In this document: piece after piece, positions 13,385 to 24,900 of the stretch
How positions within the stretch are numbered: position 1 is the stretch's first letter
How the letters are laid out: each line of letters starts with the position of its first letter
The notes under the pieces: generated by a model
The model's database searches: none
The model's input: the letters and a program-made list of their open reading frames with translations, nothing else
Told to the model about the DNA's origin: nothing
Position numbers and translations under genes: made by a program
Source: Linum tenue
Lineage: Eukaryota > Streptophyta > Magnoliopsida > Malpighiales > Linaceae
NCBI GenBank assembly: GCA_946122785.1
Contig: CAMGYJ010000009.1
Span: 9,950,937-10,014,936 of the forward strand
Length of the DNA stretch: 64,000 bases
Direction of reading: 5' to 3'

Positions 13385-13696
13385 CCACGATTGAAGGTGA
13401 TGCAAAGGTGGTGATTGACAAGGTTAATGTAGGATTGGTAGCCGATATTCGTGGCGAAGCAATCTACGAGGAGATTCGGTCCCGACAGCTGTCTTTTCCC
13501 AATCTGCAATATTGTTTTGTGAGGAGGGACAACAATAGGGTAGCCCATCTAGTGGCTAAGGCCTAAGAAGATCCTTTTCTTTGTTTTCCAATCGTTGTTC
13601 TGGGTTTGATTTTTGTGTTTTGGCTCTCTAGGGAGGTGAATATGATGTAACTCTCTTTTCTTGTTTAATACGAGCTATCGTTTTGTTAAAAAAAAC
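13385..13696 (+). mobile_element. 5'-truncated LINE remnant (RNase H end)
   Basis: The plus strand from about 13390 reads IEGDAKVVIDKV and later NNRVAHLVAKA before a stop near 13565. These match the C-terminal RNase H-like domain of plant L1-type LINEs (the acidic GDA motif and the NxVAHxxA motif). About 120 bp of 3' UTR and a short A-run (13688-13695) follow. TTTTTGGTA occurs at both borders (13376-13384 and 13697-13705), consistent with a target duplication. The copy is far too short to be active. Confidence 0.75.
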
Positions 13697-14002
13697 TTTT
13701 TGGTATCTAAATTTTTTCATTATGACATTTAGTACCTAAACTTTTCAAAATTTACATAATGCTCCAAAACTTGAATGTCGTTTGGATCCATAGATCAATT
13801 ATCCAATTGATCCATGAATTCACCAATGCAATCCACCAATCCATTTGCCATTACCACTTATGATTTCTAACAACGTGGGTATGCGTTTGATACATATATT
13901 CAAGTTCAGTGACCATATTGATATTTTTGAACCGCCAAAGAGATGGCCCAAATAGGGAGGGAAAGAAATCCCATCGCTCCCCTTCAATCGTTCATCCAAA
14001 AG

Positions 14003-15792
14003 ATGGACCTTATCGTCTCTTGCAGTTGCAGCTCCACTATCTCCTCCCCATTTTGGCCTAAATCCACACCTCTCCAATCTCCATTCTTCCCCTCCAGCTC
14101 CAATCCCTCCGCCACCAGCTCCCGGCGGCCGAAATGGGCTCTCGTCAGAACAAAATCGGAGCTCCAGACTGCGGTCGGAGTAAACGGTGTACCCGCCGCA
14201 GTCCCGATTGCGGTTCCCACCCACAAAGTCACTGTTCATGATCGGCAGCGCGGCGTCGTCCACGAGTTCGTCGTCCCAGAGGTATGGCTGCGTTATTTTG
14301 CTTCTTCTTGCTTTTGGAATCCTTTTTGATGTTACCCTTCAGTTCATGAGATCTCTTGGGATGTTATTTTTTTTTTTATGCAGGATCAGTATATATTGCA
14401 CACAGCGGAAGCGCAGGACATTACGCTTCCATTTGCTTGCAGGCATGGTATTAGTCTGTATATCTTATTGAATTATAACCCATCTGTGAATGCATTGTCA
14501 AGTTGATCTTAGAGGGGATGTTAAAGCAATGAGTTTCGATTCAGTGTGGGGTAGAATCTCGCTTCTAGATCATTGAGAGAAGACCTTCTGAATTCTCTTC
14601 CTCTGGCTATGAAGAGTGATTTAGCAAAACCCATTTGCTGGCCGAGGAGATGGGAATTTAGAAAATGAATTTCAGGGTATGCTGTAGTTCTTGCATGTGG
14701 GCTCTCCTGCTTGTGCTGTAGATTGGTCCGTTGAGCTATCATGACAAGGTTGTTCTTTCGATGATCGGATTTGCATTGTTTAGAACTAAGATGGTTAGGT
14801 ACCCTTGTTGGATTGTTGAATATAATTATGGTCAGAGTCACCTGATATGTAGGACCATCAGAATTAGGGCAGTTTGAAGGAGTTTGTGTGTGTTTCGAAA
14901 ACTATATCTATGGGTAGTCTGTTGGAATGAGGACTGAACCTTAACTACCTCTTCTAGCTCTTCTCTATCTAAGAAATCCTTCATTTACATTGTGTTTCAT
15001 CTGCAAATGCAACTCGCTCTAGGAAATCCATTTTCTTTTATCAACTTATAGTTGGTCCCCAGACGATATTTGTGATGTATCGAGTTGTGGATAACAACTT
15101 AAGGCAATCAAGTGGATTCATTAGAAGCTAACTTATACTTGTGTGTTGTCTTCTGTGCTTGTGTATATTCGGTGCCTGCAAGTAGGCTCTACTCCATCGT
15201 TTAAGTTGTTGCTCATCAACAGGCTCTCTGGCTGCAGGTTGTTGCACTAGCTGTGCAGTACGTGTGAAATCTGGACAACTCAGACAGCCAGAAGCTCTAG
15301 GGATATCTGCAGAGCTCAAAGATAAGGCAATGGCAGCTCTTTTTCTGTTAAACCAAAGAGATGGGGACACAAAAGATTTAATTTCTTGCATAAGAAGTAA
15401 CATGTGATATGCATCTGATGTCTGGAAGTGCAGGGATATGCACTGCTTTGTGTGGGGTTTCCGTCTTCGGATCTTGAAGTCGAAACACAAGACGAAGATG
15501 AGGTACATTGGCAAACCTTTTCAAGCTCTACGTATTCTGCCTGGTTTCCCCCTCATTGGGCTTGCGGTGCTCATAAGTTAATGCCAAACACACTCTTCTG
15601 TTGTATGCATCAGGTATATTGGCTTCAGTTCGGGAGGTATTTTGCTCGAGGGCCAATTGTAAGTCTTTTTGTTTCTTAATATATCATCCTTGTACGATCA
15701 CAGGAGAGAGGATAATCGATAAATCATAATACGATTCGATTTGACAGGAGCGAGACGACTACGCTTTGGAGCTGGCCATGGCTGATGAATAG
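14003..15792 (+). CDS. FDC2: Plastid 2Fe-2S ferredoxin C2
   Basis: Chloroplast ferredoxin-like electron carrier of the FdC2 type. Exons: 14003-14281, 14384-14447, 15238-15326, 15434-15502, 15614-15658, 15748-15792; 196 aa, close to Arabidopsis FdC2 as remembered. The first ~60 residues are Ser/Pro-rich with few acidic residues, typical of a transit peptide. The plant-type ferredoxin fold begins at HKVTVHDRQRGVVHEF. Cluster ligands are C112-x4-C117-x2-C120 and C150 (CRHGCCTSC, then ALLC), with an additional Cys at 116. The C-terminal extension ends FARGPIERDDYALELAM..., a hallmark separating FdC2 from photosynthetic Fd. Start: an in-frame ATG exists at 13943, but 14003 gives a transit peptide matching the family. 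Intron 3 begins with GC instead of GT (15327). FdC2 has been linked to photosystem assembly and chlorophyll metabolism; its partners cannot be seen here. Confidence 0.94.
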
Positions 15793-18171
15793 AAGAGAGA
15801 TTGTTTGAGTTCAGGCTGCATTGTATATTTCAAGTTAAACTGAGAATGTTGATCCTCCACCTGCCGATATTCAGTCCGTTAGGTTTTAACCGGACAAAAT
15901 GCCTCTCCAGATAGTGATCAGAGACCAAATCGATCAACATCCTCATTTGCTGTAGACTGGAACTTGTATGTTGTATGTTCGTTTCGGTTTAACTGGAATG
16001 CAGCAGCTGCAGGGGTTTAAGTTTTCGTTTTGTATGCTGTATGTACGTCTCACCCACATCATTCTGACGTTGCCCTGACATTGGCAACTAGTCATCTCAT
16101 TGTAAAAACCATATGAAGGTTAACTAACTAAACTAAGCTTTGCAAAATCCCTCCCTCCCTGCCATGAAAATTGGACAAAAATAAAAATAAAAATACTGGC
16201 TATCTATCAACAACTTGAGAATCAATCATTCATCAGTATGGCCAAGCAAGAAATCCTTATCCAGTGCAGATTTGAGATTTCTGTGGGGGCAGAGGGGCAC
16301 ATCTTACATTTTGGATCTTTCTTTTCTTTCTTTCTTCCTTTCATTTTCTGTTTCTTCGGCTGTTACTTACCCGACTCATGACTGCTTGCTACTACTTTCT
16401 ACCTTTCCTTCCAATGGGCGGTGAATTGACCACTCACAGAATTTGCTCCTTCCAATGGAACTTATTTGTTTTCATGCGCCTGGCTTTGAACTTGGTGTAT
16501 GCAAGATAGATAACTCCCAATCTTATTTGGTTATGTAAATATCTCTTATTAGATGGATTCGAAGATTATATATCGTTTTTTTTTCTCGATGACGAATAAC
16601 TGTCGCATAAGCCCCCTATTCTATAGAAAACATTAAATACGAATATCAGCTAGTATTAAACCGGAAGAGAAGATCACGGTGCATTAAGAGATGCGAACAT
16701 CTCTCGATTGCTCTATCTATGGGATGCCAAGGCATCTTGTTCGGTTTCGTACCACCATTTTCTCGAGACATATAGTCTTCATACCCAACAGAGATGAATT
16801 AACATCGAAACATATGCTCTACTATTTCGACGATGAATCAGTTATTCGCGACATGGTATGATAGAGCCTTCCAATTTGAATGAGGGTGACCTCTCAGTGA
16901 ACTTTTCGAGTGGGCAGACTCCCGTTTGAAGCATTGAGCCAGCAAGTGATGACACAGTGAACAATAATGCCAATCGAGATGAGCAGCTTGGATGCGGCAA
17001 ACATGGACAAAGATATACACATACATACAACAATACTAGCAGAAAAGTTGAGGATTTCCATCAGACTTTTGGCAGGCAACAAGTCATTCACTCACTCAGC
17101 TTTCTTGCTCTTGAATGATACATTACAATTATAAGGTCTCAATCCATATGGCTCCAATTTGGAGCCTGATAAGTGTGAGAAAGAGACCACCACGAAACAA
17201 AGTTGCTTTCTTTGGACTGCAATAATGGCAAAGGGAATCAATCAGCTTCTCTTTTGGATGAGCACCAGAAAGAAGAATATACCCTTTCCCAATCTCCAAT
17301 TAATGCTCCAGTTAACTTGTTAGAGCTCCACCCATGTTGAGTAAGCATGTTCTTGATGGTTTCACACATCTCAGTGTTATTGATCCATCTTTCACTGTTT
17401 TATTGGACCATATCAATTAATCTCGTTCGTTTTAAGTGCTAAATGTCAGTTGCGACGTACAAAAGTGTAAGGAGATGTGAGATTCATAGGGCAATGTTGA
17501 GGAGAAAAAATGAATTTTCAAACATGAGCTGATTCTATTGGTAATCACTAACCAATTTCAGTGAATGTTTAGAAACCAAGGGGTTCAAAGATGAATAAAC
17601 CACATTTAGAATCATAGTATGGAGACTTGCTTGTTAAATTGACATACAAGACTATAAAACCACCTTAACCCAAAACTTGAAAGAGGAAAACTGTGAAAAT
17701 GACATGGATTAAGATTCTTTCTGGATTTTGAAAGTGATCTTCCTGCCCCCAAGGAATTCCTATGGGCTATGGTTTTCAACATGAAAGCTCTCTTCTTTTG
17801 CTTTCAACCACAAATACCCTTTTTCCCAGAACCTTGTCTTTCTGTTTCTAAATATCTCTTTTGGGCCACCACCATTATGTGTCTCTGTGACTTCCAAGCC
17901 ATTGAGATTCAGATTGTCCAGTCTTTCCATTTCCAAAACAGAAATCTACTCCTTATCTCAACATTATAAACTTTTTGATAGTAGTTATATAGTTCAAATA
18001 ACCACAAACTTCTCCAAAACTGGTTTATTCAAAGGGAAATTAAAAAGGAGGAAGATCAACTCTATACATTGTGACTTGGAGTTGAAGTTTTCATTGCTCC
18101 ACGCCACTGGCGTTTTGATTCAATCGTTGTCGACGAGTACTTAGTAAAAGATCGCAAGTGAAACCACAAGA
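15793..18171. other. FdC2-LOL1 intergenic, uncertain small ORFs
   Basis: This gap between the tail of FdC2 and the 3' end of the convergent LOL1 gene has no recognised gene. On the minus strand a hydrophobic frame (about 16842-17091, two potential membrane segments) and a 43-codon ATG frame (17238-17369) look mildly protein-like, but I can assign neither. Confidence 0.35.
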
Positions 18172-19415
18172 TCAAGCAGTGCTGAATTTCTGCTCTGGAG
18201 TGCTTGCAGAGGCCTGCAACCATTTAGCAAGATGGTCATTACATTTTGTGCTATGAAGGCAATATGGACTTTATACAGAAAGAAGCCAAATTGCACAGTT
18301 GAGGGGTTTCTTTCTCTAGGATTGAACATCAGTCACATTTGGCTAGTAGCTTTGGAACCACGTTAGGAGGACCATGAATGGATTCGGAGACACTTACCCC
18401 AACTGATGTAACGAAATTGCAGACTGCGCATTTGACAGATCGAGCTCCATACTGGCACATCAGCAGCATCCTGCAGTTCCCACAATTCACATGTGCCACT
18501 TGGTTTGCTGTCCCAAACACCAAATTGCCAAGACAAGAACCAAACCATCACTCAAATGCTTTTCCCAAAAATTGTATTTCATCCTCATAAAGGGTAAAAC
18601 TTTATGACTTAAGTTTTTAAAAAACCCCACTTTAGGCCAAATTTTGGGAGATCATGGTCATTCAGTTAGGGGGTTTCTTTAGGCTTGACCATCCATCACC
18701 TTTTCATGCATAAACATAATACCTTTCACAATTTGGATAGCGAGGATGAACATCACTCCAATTCTCAAAAAATTGTATGCCTCAAATAGGGTAAAGGCTG
18801 AAACTTTATAACAACAAACCCCACATTTCAGCATTCCTGAGATGCCCTTTTGGCCAAAAATTTGGAATTTTAGTGATTCTAACTTTTCCCCTTACCTTCC
18901 AAGGCTAAATTGACAGTGTGGCAGCATGAGCATTGGACACTTGTCGCGCCACGAATGTACATGAGCAAAGTGTGGCAGCCTCCACATACCAGCTGAGCCA
19001 TCTCTGTGCCTGTATCAATCACTCAAAAAAGGTGAAAAAGAATGACCTTTAAAGCTTTGAGTGATCAAATATGGTAAAAAAGTTGAACCCTTATTTTCTG
19101 TTTTCATACCAGGAGGAGGAACTCCAGTGACTGCATTGCAGACAGCACAGCAAACTGAGGTTGCCCCAACTGGGAAAAGCAACAGATTTCTACATCCAGA
19201 ACACACTAGCTGGCTTTGTCCACCTTAAAAGTACAAACAAAAAACCCAACATTCCCAAAAGGGATAAGAAGAATAATATGAATGCAAGCTTTTGGTTGGA
19301 TGAAAATGGAAGATTAGTATTACTTACCATTGGCAGCAGCAGCTGGAGGAGGTGGAGGAGGAGGATTATATGGAGCAACTGGTGGAGTTGGATAAGGTGC
19401 AAGAGGAACTGGCAT
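18172..19415 (-). CDS. LOL1: LSD1-like triple zinc-finger protein (LOL1 type)
   Basis: Plant zinc-finger regulator of the LSD1 family, whose members tune programmed cell death and oxidative-stress responses. Exons in transcription order: 19415-19328, 19223-19110, 19009-18896, 18507-18398, 18213-18172; 155 aa. The N-terminus [12 protein letters not shown] plus a proline run is the LOL1 signature. Three zf-LSD1 repeats follow, each of the form CxxCxxLLxxxxGAxSVxCxxC: CSGCRNLL..., CGGCHTLL... and CGNCRMLL.... The middle one is encoded in its own 114-nt exon. The last exon gives the short tail [13 protein letters not shown]. If the GTAAGTG donor at 18397 were not used, translation would run to a stop at 18329 and add 24 residues; the spliced form fits the family better. 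Both regulatory directions (LSD1 negative, LOL1 positive on cell death) are known, so polarity is inferred only from resemblance to LOL1. Confidence 0.93.
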
Positions 19416-20729
19416 TCTTTGTACTAATATATTACTATTATTGTTATCTAATTAGTAATTAAAAACCTTAGACAAAACAAAGTTCTTCCCTTTTCCCCTT
19501 TTCACAAGCTCAAAGTCTCAACACCAAAATCCATAGCAGCGGCAGCAGTTATGATAGTCTTCCTGCCATGCCTGCAAAACACAAAACCCAGAAGAGCAAA
19601 CTGTGACATTGCTAGAAATTCTGGAAGGGGGACCATGTTATGAGAAGGGCTCGATGAAAGTTTGGAGCTTTTGAGGAAGACTTCAATACCAGGCCAATGT
19701 TGAGAGGATGGAGCTTTGTGAAGGTGGGGAAGAAGGAAGTTTCTTTTGTTTGCAGCTAAGCTGAAACCATTTGTCTGTGGGAGAAGGAATAATAAGGTGA
19801 GGTGGGGTAAAGGCTAACTAAGGCATTACCTCTTTTTTACAGCTTGCAAAATGGGAGGGCATGAAGAGACAGAGCCAGAAAGAGAAAGGAGGTTGTGTTT
19901 TGTTTTGATGGGAATGTGGGGTTTCATGGTCTTTTTGTGTGAACATTAGTGGAGGAGAGAACAAAATAAGGGTAGTTTGGTTTGTGGATTTGAATTCGAT
20001 GGATTGTTTTTGAGATTTAGGAGCCACGGATAATTTGATGTAAATTTTGTTGATAAGAGATTTTGATGATGATGACGAATTCACAAAAATAGGAGTTTGT
20101 GGAATCAAGAACTTTTGATGTTCTGTTTTTGTCTTTAAATAGTTTCATAGTTTGATGTTTACTCATGGATAGGAGTAGAACTACAACTAACCAAGAGTGG
20201 CCCAATTGTTAACTTCCTAACAAAGTTGCTTGCTTCATAGTTAACAATATGGAGTTTGCACTAGACACATGTGGGTAACCTTTTCCTTAACTAAGATGGA
20301 TAGTTTGAATGAGTAGTTTTTTCGTTTTTATTAACGTGTTTGAATTTCTTTTTTTCTAGTGTGCTGCTCGGCGATCAAGGAGTGATAGAATCTAGTATGC
20401 AATATAGTTCACGAGACTCTTTTCATAAAATTGCAACAATTTCTCTCACTCTTCCAAAGCCCACAAAAATGAAGTTGATGCTCCCACACCGATAGGATGA
20501 GTAGCTAAAACAAGTGAATGATTTAGCAATGCTTTGATGAGATTGAATATTATGAACATTATTTCAAACAAGATGACACACATTTTATCTACTTATTTTA
20601 AATGCTTCACTTCAAAATTACTTTCCCCGTATTAATTTTTCTCTCTCTCTATGAACCTCGTGTTCCAAATCGTGGACTTTGGACAAGCCTACAACAAACT
20701 CATAAGAGAGTTTCATCTAAACATATGCT
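19416..20729. other. LOL1 leader and promoter region
   Basis: Lies upstream of the minus-strand LOL1 gene. A splice-acceptor-like TTTTGCAG on the minus strand near 19570 suggests a 5' UTR intron. A TATTTAAA-like box on the minus strand near 20135 is a possible core promoter. No other gene recognised. Confidence 0.35.
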
Positions 20730-20745
20730 AAGAATCATTTTGTTC

Positions 20746-20878
20746 CAACGAACACGGTTTTGGCCTAGTGGTAATACAACTAGTCTAGAAATTGGAGTCT
20801 GAAGGTTCCAGGTTCAAATTCTCTAAATAGTTTAATCACAAAAAAAAAGAAAGTAAAAATCTATATCACCCTTAAAAA
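20746..20878 (+). mobile_element. tRNA-derived SINE with 16-bp TSD
   Basis: A short element with RNA polymerase III promoter boxes: A box TGGCCTAGTGG (20761-20771) and B box GGTTCAAATTC (20811-20821), about 40 nt apart as in tRNAs. It ends in A-rich sequence. The 16-bp sequence AAGAATCATTTTGTTC directly repeats on both sides (20730-20745 and 20879-20894), a clean target-site duplication. It needs LINE enzymes to move. The Tat retrotransposon inserted 28 bp downstream. Confidence 0.85.
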
Positions 20879-20906
20879 AAGAATCATTTTGTTCTAAATT
20901 GACTCC

Positions 20907-21552
20907 TGTTGGGGGTATGACCCGGGCCCAAGAGGGTAAGGCTTACAGGGCCCAAGAGAGTGAGATTGGATAGTGTTGGGGGCATGGCCAGGGCCCAGGA
21001 GGGTAAGGCTTGCAGGGCCCAAGAGAGTGAAATTGGGTAGGCTAGGCCAAGTAGTGGAGTACGGCCCAATAGGCCCAAGAGGGCATCGGAGGAGTCGGCC
21101 CATTCATCAGAAAGGGGCACCAGGCCAGGTGGGGCCCGGGCCCTGACACGGGGCGCATGCGACAAAGGGTTACAACGGGAAGGAAGGTACGGAGGAGGGA
21201 CCACCTGACGTCATGCGCCTCGACTTACTGAGGGCGGTGTCAGGCGGTCGAGGCGCATGGGACCTGGCTGTACGGCGCATTTAATGTGGGTCTGGCGACA
21301 GGCGGGAGACGGGGATGTTGGTCGGCCGGACCCGAGGTATAAATAGGAGAGTTGGTGAACCTCATTGACTCAGGTTGGATCTTCTCTCTAAAATTACTAT
21401 TCACTTCTCTCTCTAGAAAGGGCAACTGACTTGGGCGTCGGAGTGCTAACGAGTCCCCCTTGGGACTCAGTTCAGCCGTGCTGTGTGCAGGAGTGAGCGA
21501 GCTAGGGCGGTCGTACGCGGAGGTTCGGGCGCCTAGTTACCGGGCTCGAACA
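20907..21552 (+). repeat. 5' LTR of Tat element
   Basis: Starts TGTTGGGGG and ends CTCGAACA (TG...CA). It contains a 67-bp tandem duplication at its start (20907-20973 and 20974-21040), each copy beginning TGTTGGGGG. A TATA box lies at 21338. Identical in length and apparently in sequence to the copy at 30980-31625. Confidence 0.95.
21338..21346 (+). promoter_or_regulatory. LTR TATA box (TATAAATAG)
   Basis: A consensus TATA box about 430 bp into the LTR marks the U3/R promoter of the genomic RNA. The same box recurs in the 3' LTR at 31411-31419, where it could drive transcription into flanking host DNA. Confidence 0.75.
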
Positions 21553-21554
21553 AT

Positions 21555-21573
21555 TGGCGCGCCAGGTAGGGGG
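21555..21573 (+). other. Primer-binding site, probably tRNA-Arg
   Basis: Two bases after the 5' LTR, TGGCGCGCCAGGTAGGGGG is the complement of a tRNA 3' end (...CCCCTACCTGGCGCG plus CCA). From memory this fits a plant tRNA-Arg rather than the initiator tRNA-Met used by most plant LTR elements. Confidence 0.65.
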
Positions 21574-21626
21574 CACGCAGACGAACAGATAGAAGGCGCA
21601 TAGCAACGAAGAGAGAGTAAGGGGTC

Positions 21627-21899
21627 ATGGAGGCGCTTGGGGCCGAAGAAGGAGGAGGAGGACCGGCGGCGGCCGAGGCATCCCGAGAGGCGCCTGGGCT
21701 GTCGGGAGAAGCGCATGCGGCGGTTGAGGACGGGGCGCAGGACACGGCCCAATCCGAGGGCATCACCCTCACAAAGGAGCATCTGCTCCACATAGTCGAG
21801 CAACAGGAGCAGGCGCTTGAGGCACTCAGGAAAGAGGTGGAAATGTTGAAAAAGGGAGCCGAGGCGGCGGCCCCCCCCTCTAGGAAAGAGAAGGGATAG
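21627..21899 (+). CDS. Gag N-terminal segment of Tat element
   Basis: A 90-codon frame starts at the first ATG after the LTR. It is Ala/Gly/Glu-rich, then forms a likely coiled coil (HLLHIVEQQEQALEALRKEV). It runs through a C8 homopolymer (21871-21878) and stops at 21897. The gag-pol frame that starts at 21931 is open across this same stretch in the +1 register back to the C run, so these two frames look like one original gag split by a single-base length change, or joined by ribosomal slippage. Confidence 0.7.
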   Translation: MEALGAEEGGGGPAAAEASREAPGLSGEAHAAVEDGAQDTAQSEGITLTKEHLLHIVEQQEQALEALRKEVEMLKKGAEAAAPPSRKEKG

Positions 21900-21930
21900 A
21901 GAGGAAGAAGAGGAAGGGGCGTCCAGCGCG

Positions 21931-24900
21931 ATGAGGCGCATGGAAGATTTGGGACACCTGACGAAGCATATGGCCTCGGATTTCGACGAGCACAATGGAT
22001 GGGCACACCGTCGACACGGGAGAGCGTGGGGGGTGCGACAGCCCCTCGCGCGGAGCATATTGGCCGAACAAGCGAATTCCGTCATCCCGGCGCTTCCTAC
22101 CTACGATGGGGCGGCCGACCCAGAGGATCACTTGAACAACTACTTCACGAAGATGCAATTGTACAACAGCTCTGACGCCACCTTATGCCGCGCGTTTCCT
22201 TCCACATTTACGGGCGTTGTGTTGGATTGGTACCATCAAATAGAGGAGGGACGGATTGATAGCTTTGAGCAGTTCGCGGCCCTTTTTCTTTCGAAGTTCG
22301 CCAGCCGGAAGCGCCGGAGCCTCACCATTAGCGCCTTGTTCAAAGTCAAGCAGCGGAAGGGCGAGGCGCTCAGGGACTTCTATGAGCGCTGGATGTCAGT
22401 AGCCATGGCGGTCAAGGATGTGAAGCCCCCGGTCCTAGGATGCTGCCTGGATGAATGCACAACAAGTGAAGAGTTGTGCCGAGCGCTGTCTAAGAGGGAC
22501 GTGATATCCACCGAAGATTTGGATCGGAGGGTGCAGAAGGTGATCATGTTGGAGGAGACACTGGCTGCGAGAAGGTTGGAACGGAGAGACGCGCGCCCAG
22601 AAGAGGCGGAGATGGCCAGGGCGCCGCGCCCGGCGCCCGTCGCGGCGCACCACCAGAGCGCACCTTTTTCGGCAAACATGCGACGCCCAGAGCCGCCGCG
22701 ATTTCCGCCGAGGGGAGGAGGGAACTTCACCGAGCTTAACGACTCGTTGAAAAATGTACTGCAATTTGTGAAGGACAAGGGGTACCATATCCGCTGGCCG
22801 GGGCCAATGAAGGGGCGCCCGAATGAGCAGAACCTCGACAGGTTTTGTGAGTTCCACCGAGAGAGAGGACACCACACGGCTGACTGCTACCAGCTCAAGT
22901 CGGAGATCCAAGGGCTGGTGGATCGGGGAATGTTGAACGAGTTCGTAAGAAAGGGGGAAGATAGGACGCAGAGAGCCTTCGTGGTGCAGGAGGAAAAGGA
23001 GGGGGTGGAACAAAAAAATGCCTCAAGTGAAGAAGGGAAGGCCCCCATGGAAACAGAAGTGCTGCCCCCGCCCCCGTTCGACTTAGATCCCGAGGCGCAC
23101 CCGGAGCGCGTGAGGCTTACCATCGAGGCCATCTCGGGCACGCTGGACCTAAGGCAGAAGCTTGACGAAGGCAGGCGCCTGAAATCGGCCACGGCAAGCG
23201 CCCGCGCGGCGGTGCATATTCACTTTAACGAGACTCCCGAAGAGGCGTGTCGGGTGCCCTCCGTGGACGCGCTTGAAATCAGGGGAGTGGTGGCTGGATG
23301 TGAAGTGAAGAGGATGTTGGTGGATACGGGAAGCTCGATGGATGTGTTGTTCAGGTCCACGTTCGAGAAGATGCAACTATCCCCGAGCCTGGTCAGGCCG
23401 GCGGAGTCAGTCCTGATAGGGTTCTCGGGGGTGCCGGCAAGAGTGGTGGGGCGTGTGCGGTTACCGGTGACGTTGGGAGACGAGGTGCATCATGTGACGC
23501 ACACGGTGGAGTTCGGGATCGTGGACTGCCCCTCCCCCTACAATGCAATCTTGGGGCGTCCGATGCTGGCGCTCTTCAATGGGGTAGCGTCTTCGTGCCA
23601 TCAAGTGTTGAAATTCATTACCCCGAAAGGAATGGGGATGTCGCGAGGAGAAGCCTCACCGGAAGCGCGACTCGCGAAAAGGGCGCGCATGTATAACATT
23701 GATGTGCGCCCGGAAGACACGCCCAGGGCGGAGGCGGCCGACGCCGAGGTCCAAGTCCCCCTAGACGCGGAGCGTCCCGAACGGTGCGTGCGCATCTCGG
23801 CGCACACGAGCGGGGAGGCGGCCGAGGCACTGGTGGGGCTCCTGAAGGAGTTCTCCGACCTGTTCGCATGGAGCGCCAAGGAGATGCCAGGTGTGAAGCC
23901 CGAGATCGCATTGCACCGGTTGTCGGTTGAGAGGGGCGCGCGCCCCGTCCAGCAAAAAAGAAGACCCCTCTCGGAGGAAAAGGAGGAGGCTCTGCGCAAA
24001 GAAGTGGGGAAGTTACTCGAGGCAGGGTTTGTGGAAGAAGCGCGGTACATAACATGGTTATCAAACGTAGTGCTCGTCCCGAAGGCGACGGGCGACTGGA
24101 GGATGTGCGTGGATTACACGAATCTGAACCGGGTATGCCCCACGGACGCCTACCCCATGCCACGCATAGACCAGTTGGTGGATGCGACCGCATATCATGA
24201 GGCGCTGAGCTTCCTAGACATGTTCTCGGGGTATCATCAGATCCTCATGTGCGAGGAGGACAGAGATAAAACGGCGTTCGCGACTCCCTTCGGCAACTTC
24301 CGCTACAAAGTCATGTCATTCGGGTTGAAGAACGCCGGCGCCACTTACCAACGCATGGTAAACACGGTGTTCCAACGACAAATTGGCCGAAACGTGGAGG
24401 CGTACGTAGACGACCTGGTGGTGAAGAGCAAAAGGAAGGAGGATCACCTGAGTGATCTGCGCGAAACGTTCGAGACGATGCGCGCCCACACCTTGCGCCT
24501 CAACCCGTTGAAATGCGTGTTTGGGGCGGAAGCAGGGAAGTTCCTGGGCTTCATGATCACAAAGAGGGGAATCGAGGCCAATCCAAGGCAAGTGGAGGCG
24601 ATCAGGCGCCTCAGCCCACCACGGACGCCCAATGAAGTGCAGGTCTTGAATGGGCGCCTGGCAGCGTTGGGGCGTTTCATTCCTAGATCAGCCGACAAGG
24701 GCGCCCCCTTTTTCGGCGTTCTAAAGAAGGCCGCGCGCTTCAAATGGACCAGCGAGTGTGATAGAGCGTTCGAGCAATTGAAGGACCTGTTGGTGACACC
24801 CGCGGTCATGACGGCGCCGCGGAAGGGCGAAACATTATACCTGTACATAGCAGTTTCCCGAGCCGCCGTGAGCGCCGTCCTCGTCTCCAGAGCGGGCCCG

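Noticed and set aside
13820..14263. 147-codon minus-strand frame over FdC2 exon 1
   Set aside because: Shadow of the ferredoxin transit-peptide coding region; the plus-strand product is clearly recognisable.
21537..22085. Long minus-strand frames opposite Tat gag
   Set aside because: They mirror the GC-rich gag coding strand, lack motifs and have no promoter or splice logic, unlike the true antisense gene further right.
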